From assembly GCA_000974665.1 (NCBI GenBank), contig BBSY01000002.1:310001-374000 (forward strand): a stretch of DNA of 64,000 bases, given 5' to 3'. The notes under the pieces were generated by a model. It ran no database searches. It was not told the DNA's origin and worked only from the letters and a program-made list of their open reading frames with translations. Both the position numbers and the translations under genes were made by a program. The stretch comes from an alpha proteobacterium U9-1i (GTDB lineage Bacteria > Pseudomonadota > Alphaproteobacteria > Caulobacterales > Aquidulcibacteraceae). Below, in pieces: positions 26,537 through 35,445 of this stretch. The first letter of the stretch is position 1; every line of letters begins with the position of its first letter.

Positions 26537-28567
26537 ATGGGGGATCGCGTGCGGACAATTTTCAGCTTGCTGTTGTTGGCGCTCGCATCCTGCACACCCG
26601 CCGCGCCGCCGCCGGCGCGCGAGTATGCGCCGACGATCACGCGCGACGCTTACGGCGTGCCGCACGTGCATGGGCGTGACGATGCGGAAGCGGCCTACGG
26701 CATGGCGCTCGCGCATGCGGAGGACAATTTCGAGACGATCCAGCTTGTGATCCTGTCCTCTCGTGGTCGCGTCGCCGCCCATGCGGGACGCGACGGCGCG
26801 CCGGCGGATTTTCTTTGGCATTTGTTCAACATTCGCGAGGTGGTGGACGCGGGGTACGAGAGCGAGCTTTCGTCGGAGTTTCGCGCCATCGCCGAAGCTT
26901 ACGCGGCGGGGCTCAACGCTTATGGCGCGGCGCATCCCGATGAGGTGTTGCCGGGCGCACGCAATGTCACAGGGCGTGACGTAGCGGCAGGCTCGGCGCT
27001 GACGTTGCCGCTGTTCTGGGGCTTCGACAGCATCCTTGGTGTGCTCACCAACAAGGACGCCCATCCCTGCCGCCGCGAGCAAGCGACCGCAGAGTCGATC
27101 GATCACGGTTCAAACGCGTTTGCGGTGGCGCCGTCGCGCTCAAGTGACGGGCACACGCGGCTGATCGTGAACTCACACCAGCCATGGGCCGGGCCGGTGG
27201 CATGGTACGAGGCTGGCGTTTCGAGCGATAGCGGCTGGCGCATGCATGGCGGCTTGTTCCCCGGCTCGCCGTTTCCCGTGCTCGGCACGAACGGCGATCT
27301 CGGATTCGCCGCGACGGTGAACTTGCCGGACCTCGCCGACCTCTATCAGCTGCACACCGACGACGCGCATCGCGGGCAATATCTCTTCGACGGCCAATGG
27401 CGGCGCTTCGAGACGCGCACGATCTGGCTGTGGATCAAGATGGGTTGGTTCACCGTGCCGATCCCGCGCACCTTGCACTACAGCGTGCATGGGCCGGCGT
27501 TCGAAACAGCGGATGGTTGGGTCGCGGTGCGCTATGCGGGCGCCGGCGAATTGCGTGCGCTCGAGCAATTCTATCGCATGGGCAAAGCGCGCAGCTATGA
27601 ACAATGGCGCGAAGCCATGGCTATGCACGCGATCCCGTCGTTCAATTTCCTCTACGCGGACCGCACCGGGCGCATCGGCTTTCTCTACAACGCGATCCTG
27701 CCGCGTCGGCCGCAAGGGCCGGATTGGTCGGGCTGCGTGCCCGGAGATACGTCCGCGCTCGTATGGCCGCAGGGCGAGTATCTCGCCGCGCCGGAGCTGA
27801 TCGATCCGCGTTCGGGCTGGCTCTACTCCACCAATGGCGCGCCGTGGTCGTCCACCGATCCGGTGGCCGACATGCATCCCGACCAATGGCCGGAGGTTGC
27901 GCCTTACATCGAGACTTACATCACCAACCGCGGCTTCCGCGCCGTCGAAATTCTCTCCCCGCTTGCCCGTATCAGCGATCAGCAATTGCTCGACGCAAAG
28001 TTTGACGTGGCGCACTCGACGCGCTCGCGCATGGCCGCTGCGGTGACGGCGATCCTAGAGACGGACGATCAGACATTGGCGGCGGTGAAGGACACGTTGC
28101 GCGCGTGGGATCTGCGCGCGAACGCCGAGAACCGGCAAGCGGCGCTGGCGCTGTTGATGTTCTATCCGATCTACACCGCGCGCCGCCTCGGCGAGCCGGA
28201 GCCCGATCCGCGCGAAACCGCGCGCAACGCGGCGCAATATCTTCAACTGCATTTCGGCCGGCTCGATCCGCCCCTGGGCGAAGTTCTGCGGCTACGGCGC
28301 GGCGCCATCGATCTGCCGCTTGAAGGCGCGCCGGACGTGCTGCGCGCATTACGTTGGAGCGAAGAACCGGACGGCCGCCTGCGCGCCGATTTCGGCGACG
28401 GCTTCATGATGGTGATGGATTGGGCGCCCGATGGGACGCTGTCGACGCGCGTCATCCACCAATGGGGCGCGAGCGAACGACCCGAGAGCCCGCACTATAA
28501 CGACCAATCGCCACTGTTCGCGCGGCGCGAATGGCGGACGTTGCCGTCGATTGCGCAAGATCAATAA
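26537..28567 (+). CDS. Penicillin-acylase-family N-terminal-nucleophile hydrolase, lipoprotein
   Basis: Predicted cell-envelope amidase that cleaves acyl-amides such as acyl-homoserine lactones, aculeacin or penicillin-like compounds. The leader (RTIFSLLLLALASC) ends in a lipobox Cys. After ITRDAYGVPHVHGRDDAEAAYG comes the alpha chain; autocatalytic cleavage is expected before Ser192 in HGSNAFAVAPS, which becomes the nucleophile of the beta chain. The beta-chain start NSHQPWAGPVAWYE and later VAVRYAGAGE, NFLYADRTGRIGF fit the family; Asn of the active site is plausible in TNGDLGF. Alternative starts are ATG 26525 and GTG 26549, the latter better spaced from GGGGGA. The 5' end abuts a palindromic element. 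Substrate unknown. Confidence 0.87.
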   Translation: MGDRVRTIFSLLLLALASCTPAAPPPAREYAPTITRDAYGVPHVHGRDDAEAAYGMALAHAEDNFETIQLVILSSRGRVAAHAGRDGAPADFLWHLFNIREVVDAGYESELSSEFRAIAEAYAAGLNAYGAAHPDEVLPGARNVTGRDVAAGSALTLPLFWGFDSILGVLTNKDAHPCRREQATAESIDHGSNAFAVAPSRSSDGHTRLIVNSHQPWAGPVAWYEAGVSSDSGWRMHGGLFPGSPFPVLGTNGDLGFAATVNLPDLADLYQLHTDDAHRGQYLFDGQWRRFETRTIWLWIKMGWFTVPIPRTLHYSVHGPAFETADGWVAVRYAGAGELRALEQFYRMGKARSYEQWREAMAMHAIPSFNFLYADRTGRIGFLYNAILPRRPQGPDWSGCVPGDTSALVWPQGEYLAAPELIDPRSGWLYSTNGAPWSSTDPVADMHPDQWPEVAPYIETYITNRGFRAVEILSPLARISDQQLLDAKFDVAHSTRSRMAAAVTAILETDDQTLAAVKDTLRAWDLRANAENRQAALALLMFYPIYTARRLGEPEPDPRETARNAAQYLQLHFGRLDPPLGEVLRLRRGAIDLPLEGAPDVLRALRWSEEPDGRLRADFGDGFMMVMDWAPDGTLSTRVIHQWGASERPESPHYNDQSPLFARREWRTLPSIAQDQ

Positions 28568-28855
28568 CATTGTCGGTAAACGTGAGAGCGTGAGTACGCC
28601 CGAGCGCGACGCATTCGATCGGAGTGCAGGCGAACCGCGTGTCCCTCAAAGGTATCGCGTGTCATTCGCAATCAATGCGTTTCGTTCGGGCTGACTCACG
28701 GAGCTTGATTGCGCAGGATCAATTTCTGGGCCGCCAAATCATGGTGTGGTGATGCTTGGACGGGCGCGGCGTCAGAACTCGGTCAAACATTCGCCCCCCG
28801 AATGCGCTGCAGGCTCTGGCGTTGCGTCCGTCCGCTCCCCTGTAGGAGGTGACGC
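28568..28855 (+). other. Gene-free stretch upstream of the DUF465 gene
   Basis: 288 bases with no convincing reading frame, hairpin terminator or repeat. The only clear signal is a strong ribosome site, TAGGAGGTG, at its right end serving the DUF465 gene. A promoter for that gene is expected here but I cannot assign one confidently. Confidence 0.5.
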
Positions 28856-29110
28856 ATGCCCCAACCCGAGCACCTCGACCTTGCCTTGGCGGAGGAGTTT
28901 TCGGGGCACGGTCAGACGATCCACCGACTTAAAGTGTCGAGCCCGCACTTCAAAAAGCTGATGGTGGAAAACCACACGCTTTGGACCCAAATCCATAACA
29001 TCCAAAGCGGTGTCCAGGCAGCGTCCGCGACCCATCTTGGGGCGTTGGAGAGGCAACGGCTCGTCATCCTCGACGAAATCGCCAAGTTGGTGGGCGACGC
29101 CGAGGCGTAG
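28856..29110 (+). CDS. DUF465 (YdcH-type) small protein
   Basis: An 84-residue protein of the YdcH/DUF465 family, common in alphaproteobacteria and of unknown function. It has the family helical hairpin with LKVSSPHFKKLMVENHTLW, then a second helix ending ERQRLVILDEIAKLV. A strong AGGAGG lies nine bases before the ATG, predicting high expression. It stands 50 bases upstream of the aminotransferase gene on the same strand. Confidence 0.85.
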   Translation: MPQPEHLDLALAEEFSGHGQTIHRLKVSSPHFKKLMVENHTLWTQIHNIQSGVQAASATHLGALERQRLVILDEIAKLVGDAEA

Positions 29111-29160
29111 GCGAGATCGACCCCCTTGCCCGGCGCCGGGCGCGGCTCCAATAAGGTGTC

Positions 29161-30483
29161 ATGCCTGACACGATCCGCCCCAACTCGCTCGACGCTTTCT
29201 GGATGCCGTTCACGCCGAATAAGGCGTTCAAAGCCAATCCGCGCATGGTCGTGCGCGCCGAGGGCATGCACTATTATACAGGCGACGGAAAACAGATCCT
29301 CGATGCCACGTCCGGCCTCTGGTGCGTCGCCTGCGGCCACGGTCAGCCAAAGATCGTTGAAGCGATCCAGCGCACGGCGAAAGAGCTCGACTACGCGATC
29401 AGCTTCAATCTCGGGCATCCTTTGGCGTTTGAGTTCGCCAACCGGCTCGCGAACGTGCTGCCGGAGGGCGTCGATCGCATCGCGTTCACGAATTCCGGCT
29501 CAGAGAGCGTGGAGACGGCGCTTAAGATCGCGCTTGCTTACCAGAAATCGCGCGGCAAGCCGGGTAAGTATCGCCTGATCGGGCGCGAGCGCGCGTATCA
29601 TGGCGTGAACTTCGGCGGCATTTCAGTCGGCGGCATCACGCGCAACCGGATGCAATACGGGCCAATGCTGGCGGGCGTGGACCACCTCCCGCACACGCAC
29701 GACCTCGCCCGCAATGCGTTCTCGCGCGGCCAGCCGAAGCACGGCGCGGAGCTGGCGGATTATCTGGAACGGATCGTCGCGCTGCACGATGCGTCAACGA
29801 TCGCCGCCGTGATCGTTGAGCCTGTCGCGGGCTCCACCGGCGTGCTGATCCCGCCGGTCGGTTACCTCGAACGCATCCGCGAGCTCTGCACCAAGCACGA
29901 CATTCTGCTGATCTTCGACGAAGTGATCACCGGCTTCGGGCGCCTCGGCGCGCCGTTTGCCTCGCACTATTTCAACATCAAGCCCGACATCATCACCATG
30001 GCGAAAGCGATCACCAACGCCGCCGTGCCAATGGGCGCCGTCGCGGTCAAGCGCGAGATTTACGACACCATGCTCGCGAACGCGGATACGCCAGTCGATC
30101 TCTTCCACGGCTACACCAGCACAGGCCACCCGCTCGCCTGCGCGGCAGGGATCGCGACGTTGGAAGTGATGCAGGAGCAGGATTTGTTCGCGCGCGCGGC
30201 GGCGCTTGCGCCCTATTGGGAGAACGCGCTGCATTCGCTGAAGGATGCGCGACACGTCATCGACATCCGCAATCTGGGCCTCATCGGCGGCATCGAACTC
30301 GAACCGCGCCCAGGCGCGCCGGCGTCCCGCGCGCTGGATGTGTTCAATGGCTGCTTCGATGCCGGGATGCTGGCGCGCGTGACCGGCGACATCATCGCGT
30401 TCTCGCCGCCTTTGGTGGCGGAGAAGAGCCATGTGGATCAGATCGTGGATACGGTGCGGGCGGTGTTGAGCAAGGTAGAATGA
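29161..30483 (+). CDS. Omega-amino-acid (beta-alanine):pyruvate aminotransferase
   Basis: PLP class III transaminase transferring the amino group of beta-alanine or other omega-amino acids and amines to pyruvate. The 440-residue protein opens with the hallmark SLDAFWMPFTPNKAFKANPR, then DATSGLWCVACGHGQPKIVEA, NSGSESVETALKIALAYQ, FDEVITGFGRLGAPFA and PLP-Lys in ITMAKAITNAAVPMGAV. The N-terminus strongly separates it from GABA or ornithine transaminases. It can consume beta-alanine made by PanD or polyamine breakdown. The VOC gene overlaps its stop by four bases. Confidence 0.92.
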   Translation: MPDTIRPNSLDAFWMPFTPNKAFKANPRMVVRAEGMHYYTGDGKQILDATSGLWCVACGHGQPKIVEAIQRTAKELDYAISFNLGHPLAFEFANRLANVLPEGVDRIAFTNSGSESVETALKIALAYQKSRGKPGKYRLIGRERAYHGVNFGGISVGGITRNRMQYGPMLAGVDHLPHTHDLARNAFSRGQPKHGAELADYLERIVALHDASTIAAVIVEPVAGSTGVLIPPVGYLERIRELCTKHDILLIFDEVITGFGRLGAPFASHYFNIKPDIITMAKAITNAAVPMGAVAVKREIYDTMLANADTPVDLFHGYTSTGHPLACAAGIATLEVMQEQDLFARAAALAPYWENALHSLKDARHVIDIRNLGLIGGIELEPRPGAPASRALDVFNGCFDAGMLARVTGDIIAFSPPLVAEKSHVDQIVDTVRAVLSKVE

Positions 30484-30932
30484 TCTCCCCCAACGGCATC
30501 GCGCACATTCAACTCACGGTGCGGGACGTGAGCGCGAGCCGGCCGTTTTACTTTCGGCTGCTGCACGAGACGTTTGGCATGGGCGTGCAATACGATGTGC
30601 CGGGCGAGATTTTTTATTGCATCGGCGCGCGCACCGGCGTGCTGATCCGCGCGGCGGCGCCCGAGCATCGCGACACGCCGTTCGACCAATGGCGCGTGGG
30701 GCTGCACCATTTCTGCTTCCGCATGCGCGCACGCGAGGACGTGGATGCGCTGCACGCGTCGATGCGCGATTTCGGCGCGAAGATCGTGCGCGCGCCGGAC
30801 GATGGACCGTGGGCGCCGGGCTATTATTCGACGTTGTTCGAAGACCCGGACGGGATACGGATCGAGGGGCTGTTCATTCCGGGCAGCGGAAATTTGGATC
30901 GGATCAAGGATCAGCCGCTCAATCCGGTTTGA
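30480..30932 (+). CDS. VOC-family (glyoxalase/dioxygenase fold) protein
   Basis: A 150-residue protein of the vicinal-oxygen-chelate superfamily: NGIAHIQLTVRDVSASRPFYF at the N-terminus, HHFCFRMRAREDVDALHASM, YYSTLFEDPDGIRIEGLF. Candidate metal ligands are His9, His82-type and the Glu near EGLF. Members include glyoxalases, extradiol dioxygenases and resistance proteins. The ATG overlaps the aminotransferase stop (ATGA), so the two are coupled. Function beyond the fold is unknown. Confidence 0.82.
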   Translation: MISPNGIAHIQLTVRDVSASRPFYFRLLHETFGMGVQYDVPGEIFYCIGARTGVLIRAAAPEHRDTPFDQWRVGLHHFCFRMRAREDVDALHASMRDFGAKIVRAPDDGPWAPGYYSTLFEDPDGIRIEGLFIPGSGNLDRIKDQPLNPV

Positions 30933-30951
30933 GCACTGGCGCGGCGCCACT

Positions 30952-31057
30952 CGTCATTCCGGGGCATCGCGCAGCGATGAACCCGGAACCCACGGGGTGA
31001 CAGAGCTGTGCGTTTGCCCCTGGGTTCCGGATCGCGCTTCGCGCGTCCGGAATGACG
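30952..31057. repeat. 106-bp palindromic element, copy B, between convergent genes
   Basis: Terminal inverted repeats CGTCATTCCGG / CCGGAATGACG with the same internal hairpins as copy A (18877-18980) but in the opposite orientation; a central stretch of about 50 bases is nearly identical when reversed. It fills the gap between the VOC gene and the convergent ABC-F gene and could form a bidirectional stem-loop in the 3' ends of both transcripts. Confidence 0.85.
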
Positions 31058-31061
31058 AAGA

Positions 31062-32918
31062 TTAAAGGGTTTCGATCTCTGAACTGACCTCAAGCCAAGC
31101 CGCTTCCGCTTTCGCAAGCGCGGTTGCGGCGTGGGAGCGTTCTTTCAGCAGCGACTCGCCGCGCTTTTGATCGCGCGTGAACAACTCGGGATCGGCGAGC
31201 GCGGCATCGATCCGCGCCAACGCTGTTTGCGCTTGTTCGATTTCGGTTTCAGCGGCCTCAAGCTTGCGTTGCAGCGTGTATTTCGAATGCTTGGGCTTGG
31301 TCTCCGCATGGACGACGACAGGCGCGACGTGTTTGTCATCCTCATCGCGCGGACGATCGGCGGCGGCGACGAGTTTGCGATAGTCTTCCAAGTCCCCGTC
31401 GTACTGCCGCGCGCGGCCGTGATAGACGAGCCAGAGGCGATCGGCGCAGGCTTCAGCCAGATAGATATCGTGCGTGATCAGCAATACCGCGCCTTCGTAT
31501 TCGTTGATGGCGTGGATGAGCGCTTCGCGGCTGTCGATGTCCAAGTGCGAGGTCGGTTCGTCGAGGATCAGCACGTGCGGCTTGGCGTGGGCCATGAGGC
31601 CCAGCAGCAGACGCACCTTCTCGCCGCCGCTGAGGTTCTGCACTTTCGTGTCGATCTTCTGCACGCCGAAGCCCATGCGCGCGGCGAGTGAGCGCAATTT
31701 TGGCGGCGCCCAATCGGGTTCGAGATCGCGCACGTGCTCGAGCACGGTTTCGCCTTCGCGCAATTCGTCGAGCTGATCCTGGCTGAAATAGCCCATCACG
31801 GCTTTGCCGGACGCGACACGCTTGCCGTTGAGCAGCGCCAAGCGCGCGGCGATGGATTTGACGAGCGTCGTCTTGCCCTGCCCGTTCGGGCCGATGACGA
31901 CGATGCGGTCGTCATGATCAAGCCGCAGCGACACGCGCTTCAGCACCGGCTTGCCTTCGATGTAGCCGAGATCGGCTTCGTCCAGCACGACAAGCGGCGA
32001 GGCAAGTTCAGTCGGGTCTTCGAAATGGAACGGAATCGTGCGCTCCTCAAGTGGGACGGCGATGTCCTGCATCTTTTCGAGCTGCTTGATGCGGCTCTGC
32101 GCTTGCGCGGCTTTCGAAGCCTTGGCGCGGAAGCGATCAATGAATTTCTGCAGGTGCGCGCGTTGCGCATCTTGCTTTGCTTTCATGCCCGTCGCCTGGG
32201 CGAGACGTTCGGCTTTCTTCTTCAGATACGCATCGTAGCCGCCGACGAAGACTTCGAGCTTTTTGTCGTCCAGCGCGAGAATGTGCGTGACCGAGCGATT
32301 GAGCATTTCGCGATCGTGGCTGACGCATACCACCGTGTGCTCGTACTCGCGCAGATATTCTTCAAGCCACGCAGCGCCTTCGAGATCGAGATAATTGGTC
32401 GGCTCGTCGAGCACCAACAATTCCGGCGCGGAGAACAGCACGCCGGCGAGTGCCGCGCGCATGCGCCAGCCGCCGGAGAATTCGCGCGCGGCGCGGCGCA
32501 GATCGTCCTGCTCGAAGCCGAGGCCCACCATGATGGCGCTGGCGCGCGCTTCGGCGCTGTAACCGTCGATCTCGGCCAAGCGCAGATGCACTTCGGCGAT
32601 GCGATCCGGATCGGTGGCGGTTTCGGCTTCCGCGAGCAGCGATGTGAGTTCCGCGTCCGCCGCCATCACCAGTTCGAGCAGCGGCGTATCCACCTGTGGC
32701 GCTTCCTGCGCGACGAAGCCCATGCGCGCGCCGCGGCGCACGCGGATTTGCGCGTTCGGCTTGCCCACCTCTTCCTGGATGAGCCGCAACAAAGTCGACT
32801 TGCCCGTGCCGTTGCGGCCGACAAGCCCGACTTTCCAGCCTTCGGCGATGAACGCATTGGCGTTCTCAAACAAAGGCCGGCCGCCAATGCGGTAGGTGAG
32901 ATCCGAGATTTCGAGCAT
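31062..32918 (-). CDS. ABC-F family ATPase (ribosome-associated type)
   Basis: A 618-residue soluble protein with two ABC domains and no membrane helices. Domain 1: GRNGTGKS (34-41), FSGGWRMRAALAGVLF, LLVLDEPTNYLD. Domain 2: GPNGQGKTT, LSGGEKVRLLLGLMAHA, LILDEPTSHLD. A charged linker (about 240-290) joins them and a C-terminal coiled coil (KLEAAETEIEQAQTALARID) follows, like Uup/YheS and other ABC-F translation factors. It lies 50 bases downstream of the immunity gene on the same strand. Which ABC-F subfamily it belongs to is not certain. Confidence 0.93.
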   Translation of the reverse strand: MLEISDLTYRIGGRPLFENANAFIAEGWKVGLVGRNGTGKSTLLRLIQEEVGKPNAQIRVRRGARMGFVAQEAPQVDTPLLELVMAADAELTSLLAEAETATDPDRIAEVHLRLAEIDGYSAEARASAIMVGLGFEQDDLRRAAREFSGGWRMRAALAGVLFSAPELLVLDEPTNYLDLEGAAWLEEYLREYEHTVVCVSHDREMLNRSVTHILALDDKKLEVFVGGYDAYLKKKAERLAQATGMKAKQDAQRAHLQKFIDRFRAKASKAAQAQSRIKQLEKMQDIAVPLEERTIPFHFEDPTELASPLVVLDEADLGYIEGKPVLKRVSLRLDHDDRIVVIGPNGQGKTTLVKSIAARLALLNGKRVASGKAVMGYFSQDQLDELREGETVLEHVRDLEPDWAPPKLRSLAARMGFGVQKIDTKVQNLSGGEKVRLLLGLMAHAKPHVLILDEPTSHLDIDSREALIHAINEYEGAVLLITHDIYLAEACADRLWLVYHGRARQYDGDLEDYRKLVAAADRPRDEDDKHVAPVVVHAETKPKHSKYTLQRKLEAAETEIEQAQTALARIDAALADPELFTRDQKRGESLLKERSHAATALAKAEAAWLEVSSEIETL

Positions 32919-32968
32919 GGAAGCGCGGGTTTAGAGCCTGTCGGGCGCGCCGGCGCAAGCGCCCTCGC

Positions 32969-33475
32969 TCATAGACAGCGGCTGATCGCTAGTCGGAGAC
33001 CGGCCCCAATTTCCGCGTCGGAGGATGATACAGGCAAAACCACGTACTCGTGACCACGATCTGCGCCGAGTGGAAAGCCTTCAAACGTGCTTCCCCGGCG
33101 ACGGCGAGTGGGAGCGATCGTCAATTCATCAGCGAGCAAACATACGTCGCACCAAAACATGCCTTTGTAGAGCCTCGACACGCTCTTAAGTCCAAAAGCA
33201 CCAGCCAGCCAGTTGCCGAAGTCCGGAGACGGAAGTGAACTCACTTCCTCTCTCTGCTCGTGGTTTTCGCTTAGCACCAGCGCTCTGCGCAACGCCGAGC
33301 CGAGTTCAGAATCTTCTGTCTGGAGTGCAATTCTTTGGGCTTGTGCTCGATCGAGTCGCGGCGTTCCGAGCCAGACGCCGCGACCATCGCGTCTCGCCCC
33401 AACAACGGAAATGGGGACGATGACAACGTCATCTCGGCGAACCCAGACGTCCGCCCGCCCGAAATCCATAGCCAT
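32969..33475 (-). CDS. Probable immunity protein of the adjacent CDI-type toxin
   Basis: A 168-residue protein whose start overlaps the toxin stop by one base (TAATG), the tight coupling expected for a toxin-immunity pair. It contains two similar segments, EDSELGSALRRAL (54-66) and SDAEIGAGLRLAI (152-164), so it may be an internal duplication; it has a central WLAGAFGLKSVSRLYKG region. It has no signal peptide or membrane segment. The fold is not recognised with certainty, but the pattern resembles proteins annotated as contact-dependent inhibition immunity proteins. Function is inferred mainly from position. Confidence 0.65.
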   Translation of the reverse strand: MAMDFGRADVWVRRDDVVIVPISVVGARRDGRGVWLGTPRLDRAQAQRIALQTEDSELGSALRRALVLSENHEQREEVSSLPSPDFGNWLAGAFGLKSVSRLYKGMFWCDVCLLADELTIAPTRRRRGSTFEGFPLGADRGHEYVVLPVSSSDAEIGAGLRLAISRCL

Positions 33476-34617
33476 TAGTGCGCATATTCTATTCGCAGAT
33501 TCACTCCTCTCTGTATCGCATATTGTTCCGCTGCCGCAAGTTGAAGCGCTTGACCCGGAAGCACTTCATCGGCGGGCACCAAGACGTGCAGCGCTCGATA
33601 GGCCACTTCGTTGCCACTCACCCTTACTCCACTCCCGCGCCCCTCGCGAAATGCGGCAAGCCGATCAACGTATGCTGCAAGGCGGTTGTAAACACCGTTG
33701 CGATCTTGTCGCGAATAGCTTCGCAGCGCGAGATCAAGCGTCTTGTTGCTGATGACTGTGCCAGACTCTCTGTGAATTTGATCGATTGTCGGAAAGCTTG
33801 GAGGCAAGCGTTCGAAACCAGTGCGTTCGGCGTCATACGCTTCCCACGCGATACCCCGGCGCTCAATGCTGGGCTCTGCCCACAACGAGCGCCGACCTAC
33901 GCGAACATTGAGCGGCTCTGTTGCGTATTGTCGCGCCATTCGCTGCGCCAAGCCCGCGCGCGCGGCTTCTTCGAGTGATTGTCGACCAAGGCGCGCAGCG
34001 CCTGTTGTTACGCCGCCGCCGAGCAGAATTTCAGTGGCGTTCGCTTGCGCATCCGACAGTCCAAGCTGCCGCAGCGACGTATGCAAGCGCGTTTGATGTG
34101 GCGTTCCAGTGAGGAGCGCGCGCCAACCTGTATCGAAATTGTCGTAGCCGTTGGCGACCATCCAGGCGCCGGCGCCAGCAATCACGACTCCAACGCCGGC
34201 CTCGCTCGTTGCGACGCCACCGCCGACCAAAGCAGCGCCACCGAGGATTTCGACGGCGCCGCCGAACGCTTGAAGACCACCAAGCGTTCGATTGATCGAG
34301 TGCTCGTTGCGCGCCAAGAATTGCTGCACCTCACGCGAGGCGCCGCGAAATCCGACCTCGATCTCGGCCCAGTCGAAATCGACATGCGCGCCGCTTCCAG
34401 CGCCACGGCCGCCACGGCGCGGTGGTGGCGTCGTCATTCGAACACTGGGCGAGCCGATCCGAGTCCATTCGCCACCGTTTGAACTCCCGCGTGGCACGCG
34501 TGGTTGGCCCGGATTGAAGTTTGCTTTTGCTTCTGCCGCGCCTCTAAGCGCCGCGAGAAAGCGCTGAGCGGCGATCTCTGAATGATCCCTGGGCGTCAGC
34601 TTCAAGTCGGGCGTCAT
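33475..34617 (-). CDS. Polymorphic nuclease toxin with CDI-type C-terminal domain
   Basis: A 380-residue protein. Residues 34-51 hold the FNPGQPRVPRGSSNGGEW motif seen near the N-terminus of many polymorphic toxins and phage-like proteins. A Gly/Ala-rich hydrophobic hairpin (about 118-157) forms a pre-toxin region, followed by a helical linker. The C-terminal 130 residues resemble the CdiA-CT DNase of the EC869 type: RGIAWEAYD (E259), RLPPSFPTID (D279), SGTVISNKTLDLA (S290, K292) and VPAD to AAAEQYAIQRGVNLRI. E/D/SxK suggests a PD-(D/E)XK nuclease. Start at 34617 has AAGGA before it; ATG 34641 is less likely. No signal peptide and no secretion partner gene are nearby, so its export route is unknown. 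Confidence 0.75.
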   Translation of the reverse strand: MTPDLKLTPRDHSEIAAQRFLAALRGAAEAKANFNPGQPRVPRGSSNGGEWTRIGSPSVRMTTPPPRRGGRGAGSGAHVDFDWAEIEVGFRGASREVQQFLARNEHSINRTLGGLQAFGGAVEILGGAALVGGGVATSEAGVGVVIAGAGAWMVANGYDNFDTGWRALLTGTPHQTRLHTSLRQLGLSDAQANATEILLGGGVTTGAARLGRQSLEEAARAGLAQRMARQYATEPLNVRVGRRSLWAEPSIERRGIAWEAYDAERTGFERLPPSFPTIDQIHRESGTVISNKTLDLALRSYSRQDRNGVYNRLAAYVDRLAAFREGRGSGVRVSGNEVAYRALHVLVPADEVLPGQALQLAAAEQYAIQRGVNLRIEYAH

Positions 34618-34780
34618 GTGTGTCCTTGGCCAAAGCCACACATGCTATCGCCCTTCCAAGCTCTGTCGGATTGAACGCGGTCTTTCCCCTGCCGAGATCG
34701 TCGATGAACTCTGTTTTCAGGTCGCTATTGGGATCGCGGCGAATTCCTGTCCTCGGAATTGGAAGGGCGAAACTCGCCAT
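34544..34780 (-). CDS. Candidate 78-residue small protein overlapping the HAD and toxin genes
   Basis: A frame with protein-like composition (IRRDPNSDLKTEFIDDLG, then TAFNPTELGRAIACVALA) begins at ATG 34780, with GGAG 11-14 bases before it. It overlaps the end of the HAD gene by 56 bases and the toxin start by 74 bases in a different frame. If real it would couple the three genes. It could equally be a chance frame or remnant; only homologues would decide. Confidence 0.3.
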   Translation of the reverse strand: MASFALPIPRTGIRRDPNSDLKTEFIDDLGRGKTAFNPTELGRAIACVALAKDTHDARLEADAQGSFRDRRSALSRGA

Positions 34781-35399
34781 GCCGAAGGTACTCCGCCATC
34801 GCCGCCACGTTTTCGAACACCGCGTCCGCGCCGTGCGCGCGCAGCAGCGTTGGCGTGGCGTAGCCCCAGGACACGGCGGCGGCGGTGACGCCGGCGACGT
34901 GGGCGGCTTCGATGTCGCGGACTTCGTCGCCGATGCCGATGGCGTCACCTGGCGTGACGCCGGCGCGTTTCAGCAGACGCTTGAACTTGGCGGCTTTGCC
35001 GAACAGGCCGGCATTGCATTCATAGAGCGCGATCAAATCGGCTTGCGCGCCGAGCGCGGCGCGGATGGTTGGTTCGGAATTCGAGCTCAGCACCGCGAGG
35101 CGCACGCCGGCGGCATGAATGGCCGCCAGCGCCTCACGCACGCCGGCAAACAGTGGCGGCGGCGGCGCGGCAGCGGCTTTGCGGCGAATGTGCATGGCGA
35201 TGAGGGGCAGCTTCCACATCGGCACGCCCATCTCGCGGATGATGGTGCGATTGTCCTTGCTCCGCAGCGTCTCGACTTCGGCATCGCTGACTTGGCGGTA
35301 GCCAAAGAGCGGCGCGGCCTCGTTCATCGCGCGCACCATCCACGGACCGCTGTCCGCCAGCGTGCCGTCAAAATCGAAAATGGCGAGGCGGTAGCGCAT
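34725..35399 (-). CDS. HAD-superfamily phosphatase, phosphoglycolate-phosphatase-like
   Basis: A 224-residue hydrolase with motif I LAIFDFDGTLAD (nucleophile Asp), a cap domain, motif II LAVLSSNSEPTI, the Lys region of motif III and motif IV GDEVRDIEAA. The class resembles Gph/PGP-type phosphatases. I chose ATG 35399 because the preceding 16 codons (to 35447) are not conserved-looking; the ribosome site is weak. The last 18 residues (from about HGEFRPS) seem an extension beyond the normal end. Physiological substrate unknown. Confidence 0.82.
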   Translation of the reverse strand: MRYRLAIFDFDGTLADSGPWMVRAMNEAAPLFGYRQVSDAEVETLRSKDNRTIIREMGVPMWKLPLIAMHIRRKAAAAPPPPLFAGVREALAAIHAAGVRLAVLSSNSEPTIRAALGAQADLIALYECNAGLFGKAAKFKRLLKRAGVTPGDAIGIGDEVRDIEAAHVAGVTAAAVSWGYATPTLLRAHGADAVFENVAAMAEYLRHGEFRPSNSEDRNSPRSQ

Positions 35400-35445
35400 T
35401 TGATCTCGTGGGAACCTGGCACGCCCATGGATGGTTTCTAGCGTC

